This document shows, in pieces, positions 7,032-16,375 of a stretch of DNA of 29,370 nucleotides (position 1 is its first letter; every line of letters starts with the position of its first letter). A program made the position numbers and the translations under genes. The stretch is from the IMG/VR virus record IMGVR_UViG_3300032297_000044, positions 1-29,370 of that record; one strand, given 5' to 3'. This stretch comes from a virus. Below the pieces are notes generated by a model. That model did no database searches, was not told the origin of the DNA, and saw only the letters and a list, made by a program, of their open reading frames with translations.

Positions 7032-10000
7032 TTACTGTCTCGACGACTCGCTTGCTTTGCCAGTGGCAAGCCCGCGAATGTAGTCGACATCAGAGGTGGG
7101 TTTAATCTTGCCGCGCTCGACATCGATGGCATAGCCAATCGGTCTGCCAAGCACGGTTACGGGGATGCCGGTGACCAGGCTGATCATGGTCAGAATGTCG
7201 CGCACATTCTTGCCAGTGACCTCTTTGTCTGAATCGGCGATGTTGATGCCAGCCTTAACCACACCAATCGTCGCGCCCTCGAGCGTTGAGACAGACGGGC
7301 TGGTTGTCATGCGGTCATCATAGGGCTTGTTGTTGAACGCGTTGAATGGCACGGTGGCCGCAGTACCAAACGGAACCAGGGCGACAGCGCCACGCAGTTG
7401 TGAGCCAAAGAACCAACTCATGAACACATCCATGTAGCCGTCATCATCTTCGTCGTCCCAGCCGCCGCCAAGACTTCGCACGATGGCGTCAGCGACCAGC
7501 ATTGGCAAAGCAAAGCCCAACAAGTAGGTCATGAACAGTTTGCCCTTTTGGCCACGCCAGCCAAGGTCGCGGAATACCTTGATGTACTCGTTGGCATTCA
7601 AGTTGGCGATCATGTTGAAGTAGCCAGAGAACTGAATCAGCGTCTTGTAGAACGGCGAGCCAACCTCAAACGCGGACAAGTCTTCAGGCTGTAGGCTTGA
7701 CTGGGTCATACGCACAGCGGCGTCGGCACGCTTTATCGCTTCGTTGCTTGCTGACTTCTCGTCAACATCTGCGCCAAGTTCTGCAACTGTTTGGTTGTAT
7801 GCGCCAACCCATGTCACCACATCGACAAAGTTCTGGAAAGCCTGTTGCAAGAAGTAGCCATGCTTGTTGGACCACTTCTGGATCTTGTCAAACTTGGTTG
7901 GGTTGATCAGCAAGTCATTCATCATGTCTTGCACTTCGACCATCTGATTGCTCATGCGGTCAGCCATGAACGGAGACAACTCGGCAACAAACTCAGATTG
8001 CGTCGTTGGACTCTTCATGTAGTCGGCCAGGGCAGACTTCATGTATTTGCCTTCGACCTTGAGCAAGGCAGGGAAGAAGCCGGTCACCTGTTGCAACGCG
8101 TTGGTGATGTTGGCAAACATGATGCCGATACCAGTGCGGTTGCGGACTGCGCGCCAGAAGGTATCGATGCTACGGTTCATGCCGACCTCGCTTGTGATCT
8201 GACGAGCAGATCTATTGAGCCATGGCAGGATCATGTCCTCGATGACAGTCGGGTCCATCCTGGTGATGGTGTCTGCAAAATCACGCTTGCGGATGATCTT
8301 GAGAGTGTCGCGAATTGTTGGCTGTACGCGTGCAAACCGGATCACATCATCGATGTGTTTGGCCATCACGCGAATGTCCAGCGACAGTGCCTTGTTGTAT
8401 TCAACGCGAGACTTCGTAAACCCGGCACCAGTGCTTGGCATCGAGTTGCGGAAGTCGGCCTCGAGTTCTTCCATCTTGGCCTGACGCTGTGCGTCGCGAA
8501 CTATGAACGGGTCAGTCTTCGCTGGAACATAGCCACCACGGTATGTGCCAAACGGTGTAACCACTGGGCGAGCCTCGACTTCTTTGAAGTAGTAGCCGAA
8601 GATCTCGCGATGCGCCTCTTGCGCCATAGGCTTGAGTTCTTCATTTAGATCCCATACTGCTTGCACAAAATCAAAGTCGGCTTTGGTAAGCACGCCTTCA
8701 TCAATCATGCGGTTCATAAAAGCATTCCATCGAGATGTGTCGACAGAGCCGTCTTCGTTGATTTGGCCCCAGCCGCGACCAGCAATCAGCTTCTTCATGT
8801 TGCTGTCGTTGCCGATGTGCATCAATGCACCAAGCACTTCTGCTTTTCCGATGCCGCCGTTCTCGTTGCCGAATGTGTAGTTCAACTCTGGCGCATTGAT
8901 CTTTTGCACTGGCAGATCCAGCTTGGAGATCATGTCGACATAGTCTTTGACATAGCGGTTGCGATCGACGCGGTATTGATCAAGCGCGGCACGCAGTGGT
9001 CGCCAGATGTAGTTGGTGAATGGTCCAGGACCAGCGGCGCCATCAGTAGCATCAGCCCAGTGTTCGACCTTGCGGGTCAATGCCTTGGCGTTGTACAGGG
9101 CGCGAATGGCTTTCTCTTTTGGACCAGGCGCCATGCGTTCGCCGGCAACCTCTTCAGGCACGCCAATTTCATCGAGTCGCGCATTGAGTTCTGCAATGAT
9201 CGAATCAAGCGCAACTGCTTTGCCTTCAATCATCACTTCGTTTTCACGCTTGGACTGGTACCACAACGCATCGACGATTTCCTTCATTTGACGGAATTCG
9301 TTCAGCGTCAACTTCTTGTAGTTGCGTGGGCCAGCGGTGGACTCGAGCAAGATTGGCTCGATGTCTGCATACAGGTCTGGGTTGTATGACTTGAGTTGCT
9401 CGACAAACTTTGCAGGATCGACATCACGCGGGCCAAGGCCATAGTGGCCAAGGATGTAGCGTGCGGCGTTGACCAGATCGATGTTGCGATTCTTGGCCAT
9501 CTTGGCATCGCCTTTGAAAATCTTTGCAAAGCCGTCAATGGCCTTGTCGATTTCTTTGCGTGCATTGACTGCCTCGAGCGACAACTGGTTGTTGAGCAAT
9601 TGGTTTTGCTTGGCCTTCGCGGCCTCAGTGGTCTTCCCAGCTTTGGATGCCTTGATGCTTTCCTTGGATGCGCGAGCCTCTGCCAGGGTGTAGTCACGCG
9701 GGCGGATCTCGCTGATGATCTTGTTGCCAATGATTGACTTGGCCGCAGTCTTGGCGGCTTGAATCATCAGGCGCGCAGGCTGTGTTGCCTTGGCCAGGTA
9801 GCGCAACTCGACGGCCACAAAGCGGGCGCGTGCTTCGTTGTGCAGTGCCTTCTGGATTTCCAACTCAATGCTGGCCGGGTCCAATAGGTCTGAGTATTCA
9901 GCAAGCATGCGCTCGTCGGTGCGGCCATCGATCTCTTCTTTGATTGGCTTGGCATCGAGCAACGAGCGAACCAACTGATCGCCAGAGTCAAAGCCAAACA

Positions 10001-13000
10001 TCGATGCCACCAAGTCAGGCGGCAGGCCTTCTTCAGCCAGCATGCCGTACTTGCCATAACCCAGTTTTGTCAGGTCAGGCGCAGGCGTCAGCGACTCTTT
10101 GCTTTCAGGGTAGAGCGCCTTCACATCGGCGATCTTGAGTTTGTGCCCAGTCAATGCCTGGATGTCTTGGCCGTTTTCATCTTTGGTGATGCCACGCTTC
10201 AAAAACTCCATGGCCACATAGACGCGGTCCTCTTGAACTTCTGCGGCCACCTCTTCGCGCACACCCTTGCGGATGTCTGCTGTCTTGGCCTGCATCTCTT
10301 TGAGCACGCGAGAACGAGCATTGCCAAGCCACTTCAATTGGCGCAGGCTTGCCTGTGTCAACTCAGTGATCGATGCCTCTGTGGCCTCGGCCATCATTGC
10401 TTGGTACGCGGCCCATTCGGTGTCGTCCATGCCGGACTCTTGCTGAGTCTGGTACATGGGCACCATGCTGTTGACGGCTTCAGATTGCTTGATCTGCTCT
10501 TCGCTGGCCAGCATGCGGTCCATGACTTCACGCACCTCACCGGTCAGGATCGGCAAGTCTTCGCCATTTTCTTGGCGGTAGATCTGATTGAGTTCGTCGC
10601 GGATCGATTTGTAGACGCGGCGCAACCAGGCGCTGAAACGCTCAAACATCGATTGCATTTGCAGGCTTGGAGCCTTGCCTTCAAACAGGTAGATCTCGTA
10701 GTTGTAGGCCCACTGCTCGTGGTACTTGCGTTGCTCATCGAGCGACAGCGCATTCCAGGTGGCCAGGTCTTTGATGCCAAACCAGTCGAGCACGGTCTGC
10801 ATGTCTTGCTTGTTCTGTTCGGTGGCGTCTGGGCGCGAGGCCATGTCGGCGTACACCGTCAAGAAAAAGTGCGCAGTCTCATGCAGGAAGGTGGACATAT
10901 CCGCCTTCTCGTTGAGGATTGTGGTCAATCGTTTCGGATCGAACCCGCCGCGCTCTGGCTGGCGCAGGATTTGAGCCTGGGCAGACGGTGGGAAAAACTT
11001 GGCCACTGCTTCTGCGTCGGCCTCGTCAAATGTCAGAGTGCCAGCACGCAGTTGAGCCGATGGTGCCGCCGCCTTGATTTCAGCCTCCTGGGCCTCGAAT
11101 TTACGAATCTCAGGGGTAAGCATGGCGTACTTGCGTTTGGTGCTTGCAGGGGTCGTATACGCGCCTGCGGCAGGCATTGCGTGCATGCCATGCTGTTCGA
11201 CTGGTACACCCTTGTGTTGCGGGCCAAGTAGCACGGCCACACCTTGATCGCCACCAGCGCCTGGGATGTAGACACCATCAAACCCAGCATCGATGATTGC
11301 GGACTCGACCGCGTTAAACCATTGGCCACGGTCATCACGGCCACCGGCTGATGCCTGGGCGCGCAGGCCAAGCGGGTCAGCCGCCGCGTCGTATAGGTTG
11401 TCCAGATAGACGGCGTGCACATTGCCGCCAACACCAGCCTCTGGGCGAATGCCGTTGCCGGTATCCACATAGAAGTGGATGCGATTAGATAGGCGAGAGT
11501 CAGCGCCAGCCAGACGGCCAGCCTCTGCGCCTTTTAAGCCTGTTCCGTAGGCGAATCCGGCAAGACTATTCCGAGGTTGTTTTGAATAGTGGACACCAAG
11601 GACTGAAGTTGCTCCATCCCTGGCTGTGCCATATCGTTGGGCAACATCGAGATCGCTTGCTCGTAGGCGTTGAACGCCGCCTGCTCCGGTTCCTGATTGG
11701 GCAAAGACTGCGGGTTTTCCATGATCTTCCTTTCGTTTCTTGTTGCGCTTTACAGCGCGGTTTTGGTCGGCGACGGCGTCGTCATAGGTCTTGGACTTCT
11801 TGCCATCAGTGATCTTGTGCCAGCCGTAGTACGACTGGTCCAAGGCCATGAAGACGACATTCGGCTCGCCATTGTTGAAGTCGGCAAACGCCTCTTTGTT
11901 CCAGCCTTCGGGCGCCTGGGTGTCATCCCAGGGTAAACGCGAAGCCGCAACGAATCCGTGCGCGGCGTAGAACTCAGGCAGGATCGTCTCAAATGCATCC
12001 AGCTTGGTGCCACCTGCGGCCACGGCCAACTCCATGACAGAGCGGCCAGCGCCAGCTTGCGAGAACACCGACACGATGTCGCCATCAGGTTTGACAGCGA
12101 CGCCGGACTTGCCGTCTTCAGACAAGAACAGGCGCATGCCTTGGTAGTCTTCGACTGGGTAGACGAAGACAGCCGCGCCCATGTCGCCACTGGCTTGTTT
12201 GCTGGCTGTGATGGCTTCAAAGAATCGTTGTGCATTCTGTGCGTTGCCTTGCTCCAATTCGTAGAACTTGGGCACGGTGATACCGTTGTTTCGGTACACA
12301 CGGGCCAGGCCTGCGCCTGCTTTCCATTCCTGCGAGTAGGTGACAAGTTGGCTCTTTAGAACCCGAACTTTTCCGCCATCTCCACTGCTTTTTGCCGTGT
12401 AAGACCAGGATTGTTTTTGATCGCCGCTTCGATTGGATCTTGCAATTCTGGTTGCGACTGCGCCTGCAAAGAGCCGTTTTTCTCTTTGAGTAAAGCCTCC
12501 AGCTTCGGCTTGCTCCCCTCCAGCGACCTGCGCTTGCTCATCCTGTAGTCGTGCTCGTCTTGCGCGTTCATCTTTGGACTCCTTCTTTAATGCGTTATTG
12601 ATCTTGCGATCGGAAACACCCAAGCTACGCGCAACACCTGCGGCGGCGTTGGCGTAATCTGGGGCATCTTCATCACTATACCCGTCTGTTGACTCTTGGT
12701 CAACATTATTATCTTTGGCTGATTCGTAGAGTCGTTTTTCTGCGTACCAGAGCACAGCCTGCAAATCGGCCATGGTCAGGTCGGCATAGGCTGGATCGGC
12801 CTGCAACTCAGCCAGGATCTGGGAGAAGACAGAGCGAATGTATGTGCGCTCGTGAGGGCCAGCCGGCGCTTCCTTTTGGCCATCGTTGTACTTGGCCAGG
12901 CTGTTGCCGGCCTTGCGGATCTCTTCGCCGACCTTGGACTCGTTCATCTGCTCGCGCAGTTTGGGGTCCATGGATGCCTTCTGGATGGCGTCAGCCAGGC

Positions 13001-16000
13001 GATTGACCTCGGTGTTGGCAATGTCCATGCCGATGACCTCAGACAGGCGTGTGGCCTGTTCTGGTGTCGCGCTACGGATTGCCGCGTTCAGGCGGTTGGT
13101 GGCCGTCTCAACATGCTTGGGCAGGCTCTTGATGAGCGTGCCGGTCCAGCGTCCCCAGGTGCGGACCAGCCAGCGGTCCATCGTGAGGGAACTGAAGTCG
13201 CCATACAGGTTGGAGAAAAAGCCGTTGCCGATCTTGGGGCCAATGATGGCCGCGCCCTTGACCATGGTGTCTGCGTGCTCACCGCCTGGCTTGAGGTCTT
13301 TGCTGATCGCGCTGATCTCGCCCACGGTGAAGTTGGTCTGCATGAACTGGCGCAAGTTCTTGATGCCCCAAGCACCGACCAATTCGTTGAACAGGGCAAG
13401 CGAATCATTGATCGCGCCCTGGGCCTGGCCACCTTTGATGTTGGTGGGCATGACCTTGTTTTCTTTGTAGTAGGTGTAGGCCTTCTCAGCCAACTCAAAG
13501 TTCTTGTCGACCTTCAAGCCGTTCGATGTGACAGCCAGCGCCCAAGTAAATGCAAAGCGTGCGTCTTCGTTGGTCGCAATCTCTGGGTGCACCAATGCCA
13601 TGACAGCCAAAGCCTGGCGTGTTTTCTCGTCGTACCAGCCAATCGCGTTCGGGTTTTGCTCGAGCGCAAACAGTGCGTCCTTGAGGCCCACGCGCACCAG
13701 GTAGTCAGTGGTTTGTGGTGATGGCACAGAGACATCGACGCCGGCTTCAGTCGCGGCTTGTTGCACTGCGGTCTGGATCGCCATCTTGAGGTCGCGGCCC
13801 TTGTTCCACACCTGGCTCTTGGCCACCTCGAGTGCGTTCTTGAGTTCGGCCTGGTCTTCAACAGTCACAGGAATTTCTGCCTGCGCTTCGATCGCGGCCA
13901 CATCATCGGCCTCTGCATCCTCTTCGGAGTTGATCGCGTCAGAGTCAGTCAGCGATTCGGTTTGCAATACTTGATTGCCCTGGCGCAGGATGTCGGCATT
14001 CTCACGCGACCATGTGCCATCGTTGAATGGCGACTTGACTGCTGTGTTGTCGAACACCACGATCTCGCGTGCATCGGGCGCGACCTGCAAGATCACGCCG
14101 TCATAGCCTTGGGCCTGCAATTCGGCAGTGAATGCGTCAGCGGCTTCGCGGCCACCAGCACGAATGCGTGCCTTGTCTTCCATGGTGGCCATGTAAGGAT
14201 TCTCGAGGCGCGCATACAGTGGCATGACATTCTCACCAGCATTGCCGGTGCGACGCTTTTGCATGGCGTAGATGTCGGCCATGTCAGCGCTGTCAGTCAG
14301 ATACACACCAGTGCCAAGCCAGCCGCTGTCTTTGCGGTTTGGATGGTCAGGATCAAATGCAGTCACATTGTCGGCAGTGCCGTGGTACAGCGTCTGCGGT
14401 GCACCTGTTTCGTCTTGGAAAATAGACGAGCCAATCCAGTTGCGGAATGGCACGCTGTCAATCATCACGCGCTGGTCTTGGTTGAACAGGGCCATGCCAC
14501 CAGGCTGTCCTTCTGCTCGCTCGACCTTGTACATGTAGCGGTTGTAGAACTCTGTCGGCATGATCTTGAGTGCCGCTGATTGAGTCACCACAAAGTCGCG
14601 CACAAGTTGCGCATTGATTCTGGCCGCGTTGTCGGTGTATTGTTTGGTTGATTTGATCTGCTGGAACATCAAGCCTTCGACTTCACGCGCAGACTTCACA
14701 AACTCTTTGTTGGTCATCTCGACTTTGGCGTTGGCCTCCATCTGACTCTTCATGATTTCAGACTGGTTGTCGATGAACTCGCGTGCCTCGCGGCGCGTCA
14801 TCATCTCACCTTCAATGCGCAAGTCATCGATCAGCGCTGTGCTGAACTCAGTCGGTGCAATGTTGGTTTGGTACTCGGTCACAGGGATGGCAATGTCGCC
14901 ACCTGTTGCAACGGCTGTGTCCAGTTGCTCACGCACTGATGGCGATACTTCTGCCACTCGTTCGGCCAAGCCAGATTGTTTGAGCGTTTCGCCGCTGATG
15001 TAAACCGTGGTGACATCAGTCTCTTGAGATACTTGTCCAATCCAATCGTTGAATGTTTCTGCACTGCGTGCTCGCACTTTGCTGGCGCGTGAAAACTCTT
15101 GTACTTTCTCGAATGCATTGGCACTGCGCTCGGCAGACTCAGCCTGCAACATTGTGCCGCGATAGTTGCCAGGCACTTCAACCAATGCTGTTGGAATCTC
15201 AGCAAACGCCTCGAGCAAGATCTCGCCTGGCTTGAACTCACCAGTCAATGCTTGTGCCGATGCTTCACCTGCGGCGCCGCCTACTGCTTGCACACCACCT
15301 TCGCCAACAACACGACTGCCAACGCTCAACACTGTAGGTCTTGCGCCCTTGAGCAACTTGCCTGCCATGCCTGCTGTCAATGCATCGAAAAATGCAATTG
15401 GCACGCCGCGTTTCATGGCTTTGTCTTTTGCTTCGGCCATGACTTTTTCATCAGTCAAAACTTTGTAGACAGCGTTTGGATCTTTCATGTCAGCACCGCT
15501 CGATGACATTACTTCATCAAGCGTTGATGCATATTCAGTAAAGAAGCTGGTTGTGCCTGCGGCAGTTGCCACAGCCAATGGACCCATAGGAACTGATGCG
15601 GCAGTCACTGCAATGCCAGGAGCGCCAATACCCATCGATTCAAAAATCACTTCCCTTACTGCGGCAGGGTTAGACACGATTGCAGAGAATGCCTCGCCAA
15701 AACTTTTTGCTTCACCAATCTCTTGCAGTCCGCGCTCAATGTTTTGAGGCATTGGAAACTTTTCAACATTGCGTTGATAGTTGGCCAGGTTTACAGCCTG
15801 CTGAACTTTTGGGTTGTAGGTGATGCCATTCGCTTCAGCCGCCGCTTGCTGTTGCGAGCGCAGACCTTTCATCATGGCTGTGTCTTCAAGCATGAGCGAG
15901 AAGCCCTTCTTGAATCGCGCATAGCCACGCTGGAATGGTTCGGTGATCTCTTGTAAGAATGAGCGCTCGATCGGTTTGATCGTGCCATACTCACGCTCGA

Positions 16001-16361
16001 TGCCAGCCAAGTTGCTCGAATCATCGTGCGAGATCTTTGCGTTATTTTGATCGCTTAACCATTGAGCAAGCAATGGAGAACGCCTGACAGTTTCATCAAA
16101 CTCATTGAGTTGAACATTGCGATTTACTTGAGCATAGTTGCGCTGAACAATGTCAACAGGTATGCCAGACTTGTTTGATAAATTCTTTGCGCGTGCGGCC
16201 TCATCCGGATTTGTATCTAGGGCGCCATACAGACTGGTGCGCAACTGCGTCCGCTGTGTGTCGACTACATTTGCGGCGGCTTCATCAAGCGTGGTTGATT
16301 TAGTTGTACCAGCAACTCGTTTGGCGGCGGCACTGAATTCATCATCAGGTACTAGCATCAT
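7032..16361 (-). CDS. giant polyvalent ejection (internal virion) protein, T7 gp16 analogue
   Basis: 3109 residues in one frame, in the gene-16 slot after gp14- and gp15-like genes and before the fibre. Visible parts: a hydrophobic stretch near 230-265; an ADP-ribosyltransferase-like domain at about 655-775 (LYHGT with H660, GTGVYLTD with Y687, AREIVVFD with E766); a conserved domain at about 837-1074; an acetyltransferase-like region at about 1340-1515 (GVAVKPDGDIVSVFS, LPEFYAAHGF, APEGWN, PNVVFMALD); a second ART-like domain at about 1589-1715 (GVHYSK, FAYGTGLKGAE, FDGVYIPG); a zincin-like metallopeptidase (HETAH 1827-1831, possible third ligand E1889); long helical regions; and a C-terminal membrane-active segment from about 2940 (FMTYLLGFALPMLVADAIV, then GSQLRGAVALVPFG). 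Polyvalent proteins of this kind are injected with DNA to modify or protect against host factors. No T7-type transglycosylase motif was recognised. Residues 1264-1335 and about 1548-1585 overlap two nested genes and look less like natural protein. Confidence 0.88.
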   Translation of the reverse strand: MMLVPDDEFSAAAKRVAGTTKSTTLDEAAANVVDTQRTQLRTSLYGALDTNPDEAARAKNLSNKSGIPVDIVQRNYAQVNRNVQLNEFDETVRRSPLLAQWLSDQNNAKISHDDSSNLAGIEREYGTIKPIERSFLQEITEPFQRGYARFKKGFSLMLEDTAMMKGLRSQQQAAAEANGITYNPKVQQAVNLANYQRNVEKFPMPQNIERGLQEIGEAKSFGEAFSAIVSNPAAVREVIFESMGIGAPGIAVTAASVPMGPLAVATAAGTTSFFTEYASTLDEVMSSSGADMKDPNAVYKVLTDEKVMAEAKDKAMKRGVPIAFFDALTAGMAGKLLKGARPTVLSVGSRVVGEGGVQAVGGAAGEASAQALTGEFKPGEILLEAFAEIPTALVEVPGNYRGTMLQAESAERSANAFEKVQEFSRASKVRARSAETFNDWIGQVSQETDVTTVYISGETLKQSGLAERVAEVSPSVREQLDTAVATGGDIAIPVTEYQTNIAPTEFSTALIDDLRIEGEMMTRREAREFIDNQSEIMKSQMEANAKVEMTNKEFVKSAREVEGLMFQQIKSTKQYTDNAARINAQLVRDFVVTQSAALKIMPTEFYNRYMYKVERAEGQPGGMALFNQDQRVMIDSVPFRNWIGSSIFQDETGAPQTLYHGTADNVTAFDPDHPNRKDSGWLGTGVYLTDSADMADIYAMQKRRTGNAGENVMPLYARLENPYMATMEDKARIRAGGREAADAFTAELQAQGYDGVILQVAPDAREIVVFDNTAVKSPFNDGTWSRENADILRQGNQVLQTESLTDSDAINSEEDAEADDVAAIEAQAEIPVTVEDQAELKNALEVAKSQVWNKGRDLKMAIQTAVQQAATEAGVDVSVPSPQTTDYLVRVGLKDALFALEQNPNAIGWYDEKTRQALAVMALVHPEIATNEDARFAFTWALAVTSNGLKVDKNFELAEKAYTYYKENKVMPTNIKGGQAQGAINDSLALFNELVGAWGIKNLRQFMQTNFTVGEISAISKDLKPGGEHADTMVKGAAIIGPKIGNGFFSNLYGDFSSLTMDRWLVRTWGRWTGTLIKSLPKHVETATNRLNAAIRSATPEQATRLSEVIGMDIANTEVNRLADAIQKASMDPKLREQMNESKVGEEIRKAGNSLAKYNDGQKEAPAGPHERTYIRSVFSQILAELQADPAYADLTMADLQAVLWYAEKRLYESAKDNNVDQESTDGYSDEDAPDYANAAAGVARSLGVSDRKINNALKKESKDERARRARLQDEQAQVAGGEQAEAGGFTQREKRLFAGAVATRIARSNRSGDQKQSWSYTAKSSGDGGKVRVLKSQLVTYSQEWKAGAGLARVYRNNGITVPKFYELEQGNAQNAQRFFEAITASKQASGDMGAAVFVYPVEDYQGMRLFLSEDGKSGVAVKPDGDIVSVFSQAGAGRSVMELAVAAGGTKLDAFETILPEFYAAHGFVAASRLPWDDTQAPEGWNKEAFADFNNGEPNVVFMALDQSYYGWHKITDGKKSKTYDDAVADQNRAVKRNKKRKEDHGKPAVFAQSGTGAGGVQRLRASDLDVAQRYGTARDGATSVLGVHYSKQPRNSLAGFAYGTGLKGAEAGRLAGADSRLSNRIHFYVDTGNGIRPEAGVGGNVHAVYLDNLYDAAADPLGLRAQASAGGRDDRGQWFNAVESAIIDAGFDGVYIPGAGGDQGVAVLLGPQHKGVPVEQHGMHAMPAAGAYTTPASTKRKYAMLTPEIRKFEAQEAEIKAAAPSAQLRAGTLTFDEADAEAVAKFFPPSAQAQILRQPERGGFDPKRLTTILNEKADMSTFLHETAHFFLTVYADMASRPDATEQNKQDMQTVLDWFGIKDLATWNALSLDEQRKYHEQWAYNYEIYLFEGKAPSLQMQSMFERFSAWLRRVYKSIRDELNQIYRQENGEDLPILTGEVREVMDRMLASEEQIKQSEAVNSMVPMYQTQQESGMDDTEWAAYQAMMAEATEASITELTQASLRQLKWLGNARSRVLKEMQAKTADIRKGVREEVAAEVQEDRVYVAMEFLKRGITKDENGQDIQALTGHKLKIADVKALYPESKESLTPAPDLTKLGYGKYGMLAEEGLPPDLVASMFGFDSGDQLVRSLLDAKPIKEEIDGRTDERMLAEYSDLLDPASIELEIQKALHNEARARFVAVELRYLAKATQPARLMIQAAKTAAKSIIGNKIISEIRPRDYTLAEARASKESIKASKAGKTTEAAKAKQNQLLNNQLSLEAVNARKEIDKAIDGFAKIFKGDAKMAKNRNIDLVNAARYILGHYGLGPRDVDPAKFVEQLKSYNPDLYADIEPILLESTAGPRNYKKLTLNEFRQMKEIVDALWYQSKRENEVMIEGKAVALDSIIAELNARLDEIGVPEEVAGERMAPGPKEKAIRALYNAKALTRKVEHWADATDGAAGPGPFTNYIWRPLRAALDQYRVDRNRYVKDYVDMISKLDLPVQKINAPELNYTFGNENGGIGKAEVLGALMHIGNDSNMKKLIAGRGWGQINEDGSVDTSRWNAFMNRMIDEGVLTKADFDFVQAVWDLNEELKPMAQEAHREIFGYYFKEVEARPVVTPFGTYRGGYVPAKTDPFIVRDAQRQAKMEELEADFRNSMPSTGAGFTKSRVEYNKALSLDIRVMAKHIDDVIRFARVQPTIRDTLKIIRKRDFADTITRMDPTVIEDMILPWLNRSARQITSEVGMNRSIDTFWRAVRNRTGIGIMFANITNALQQVTGFFPALLKVEGKYMKSALADYMKSPTTQSEFVAELSPFMADRMSNQMVEVQDMMNDLLINPTKFDKIQKWSNKHGYFLQQAFQNFVDVVTWVGAYNQTVAELGADVDEKSASNEAIKRADAAVRMTQSSLQPEDLSAFEVGSPFYKTLIQFSGYFNMIANLNANEYIKVFRDLGWRGQKGKLFMTYLLGFALPMLVADAIVRSLGGGWDDEDDDGYMDVFMSWFFGSQLRGAVALVPFGTAATVPFNAFNNKPYDDRMTTSPSVSTLEGATIGVVKAGINIADSDKEVTGKNVRDILTMISLVTGIPVTVLGRPIGYAIDVERGKIKPTSDVDYIRGLATGKASESSRQ
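11534..11722 (-). CDS. nested small acidic protein in the +1 frame of the giant gene
   Basis: A 62-residue ORF beginning MENPQSLPNQEPEQAAF and ending VLPDSPTEQA, mostly helical and acidic. AAGGA lies five bases before the ATG. Its codons look like those of the neighbouring genes (CCG, CAG, GCG, TTC AAC GCC TAC GAG). The giant frame across the same bases gives Gly/Arg-rich linker-like sequence until GVHYSK, after which both frames look used for about 60 bases. Other +1-frame ORFs in the giant gene are Arg/Ser/Pro-rich shadows without such features. It sits exactly between the acetyltransferase-like and second ART-like segments. Function unknown. It could be a separate virion or cofactor protein, or a remnant of a once-separate gene. 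Confidence 0.55.
   Translation of the reverse strand: MENPQSLPNQEPEQAAFNAYEQAISMLPNDMAQPGMEQLQSLVSTIQNNLGIVLPDSPTEQA
12356..12571 (-). CDS. nested small protein in the +1 frame of the giant gene
   Basis: A 71-residue ORF. AAGGAG lies seven bases before the ATG, a near-ideal ribosome-binding site. The protein has a basic start (MSKRRSLEGSKPKLEALLKE from residue 11, itself a possible start). It ends in DPIEAAIKNNPGLTRQKA followed by VEMAEKFGF, a helical 'NNPGLTRxxA...FGF' end that I have seen in small phage proteins. Codon choice is natural and C/G-ending in the first half. The giant frame over the same bases (residues 1264-1335) is a low-complexity Arg/Ala/Gly/Ser mix. It lies right before the acetyltransferase-like segment, which has no convincing start codon of its own in the giant frame. 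Function unknown. Its expression independent of the giant frame is inferred. Confidence 0.62.
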   Translation of the reverse strand: MNAQDEHDYRMSKRRSLEGSKPKLEALLKEKNGSLQAQSQPELQDPIEAAIKNNPGLTRQKAVEMAEKFGF

Positions 16362-16375
16362 GTCGTTGTGTCCTA

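Noticed and set aside
7791-8648. Plus-strand ORF of 285 codons opposite the giant gene
   Set aside because: It is antisense to well-formed minus-strand coding sequence, rich in His/Cys/Leu typical of reverse-complement shadows, with no operon context.
9308-10780. Several minus-strand ORFs of 78-140 codons in the giant gene (9308-9730, 9767-10057, 10544-10780)
   Set aside because: All lie in the +1 frame of the giant gene and are Arg/Ser/Pro/Trp-rich shadows without ribosome-binding sites.
11750-12346. 198-codon minus-strand ORF between the two nested genes
   Set aside because: It is the +1-frame shadow of the acetyltransferase-like segment: Ser/Pro/Thr/Arg-rich, no ribosome-binding site, and the giant frame here has the conserved domain.
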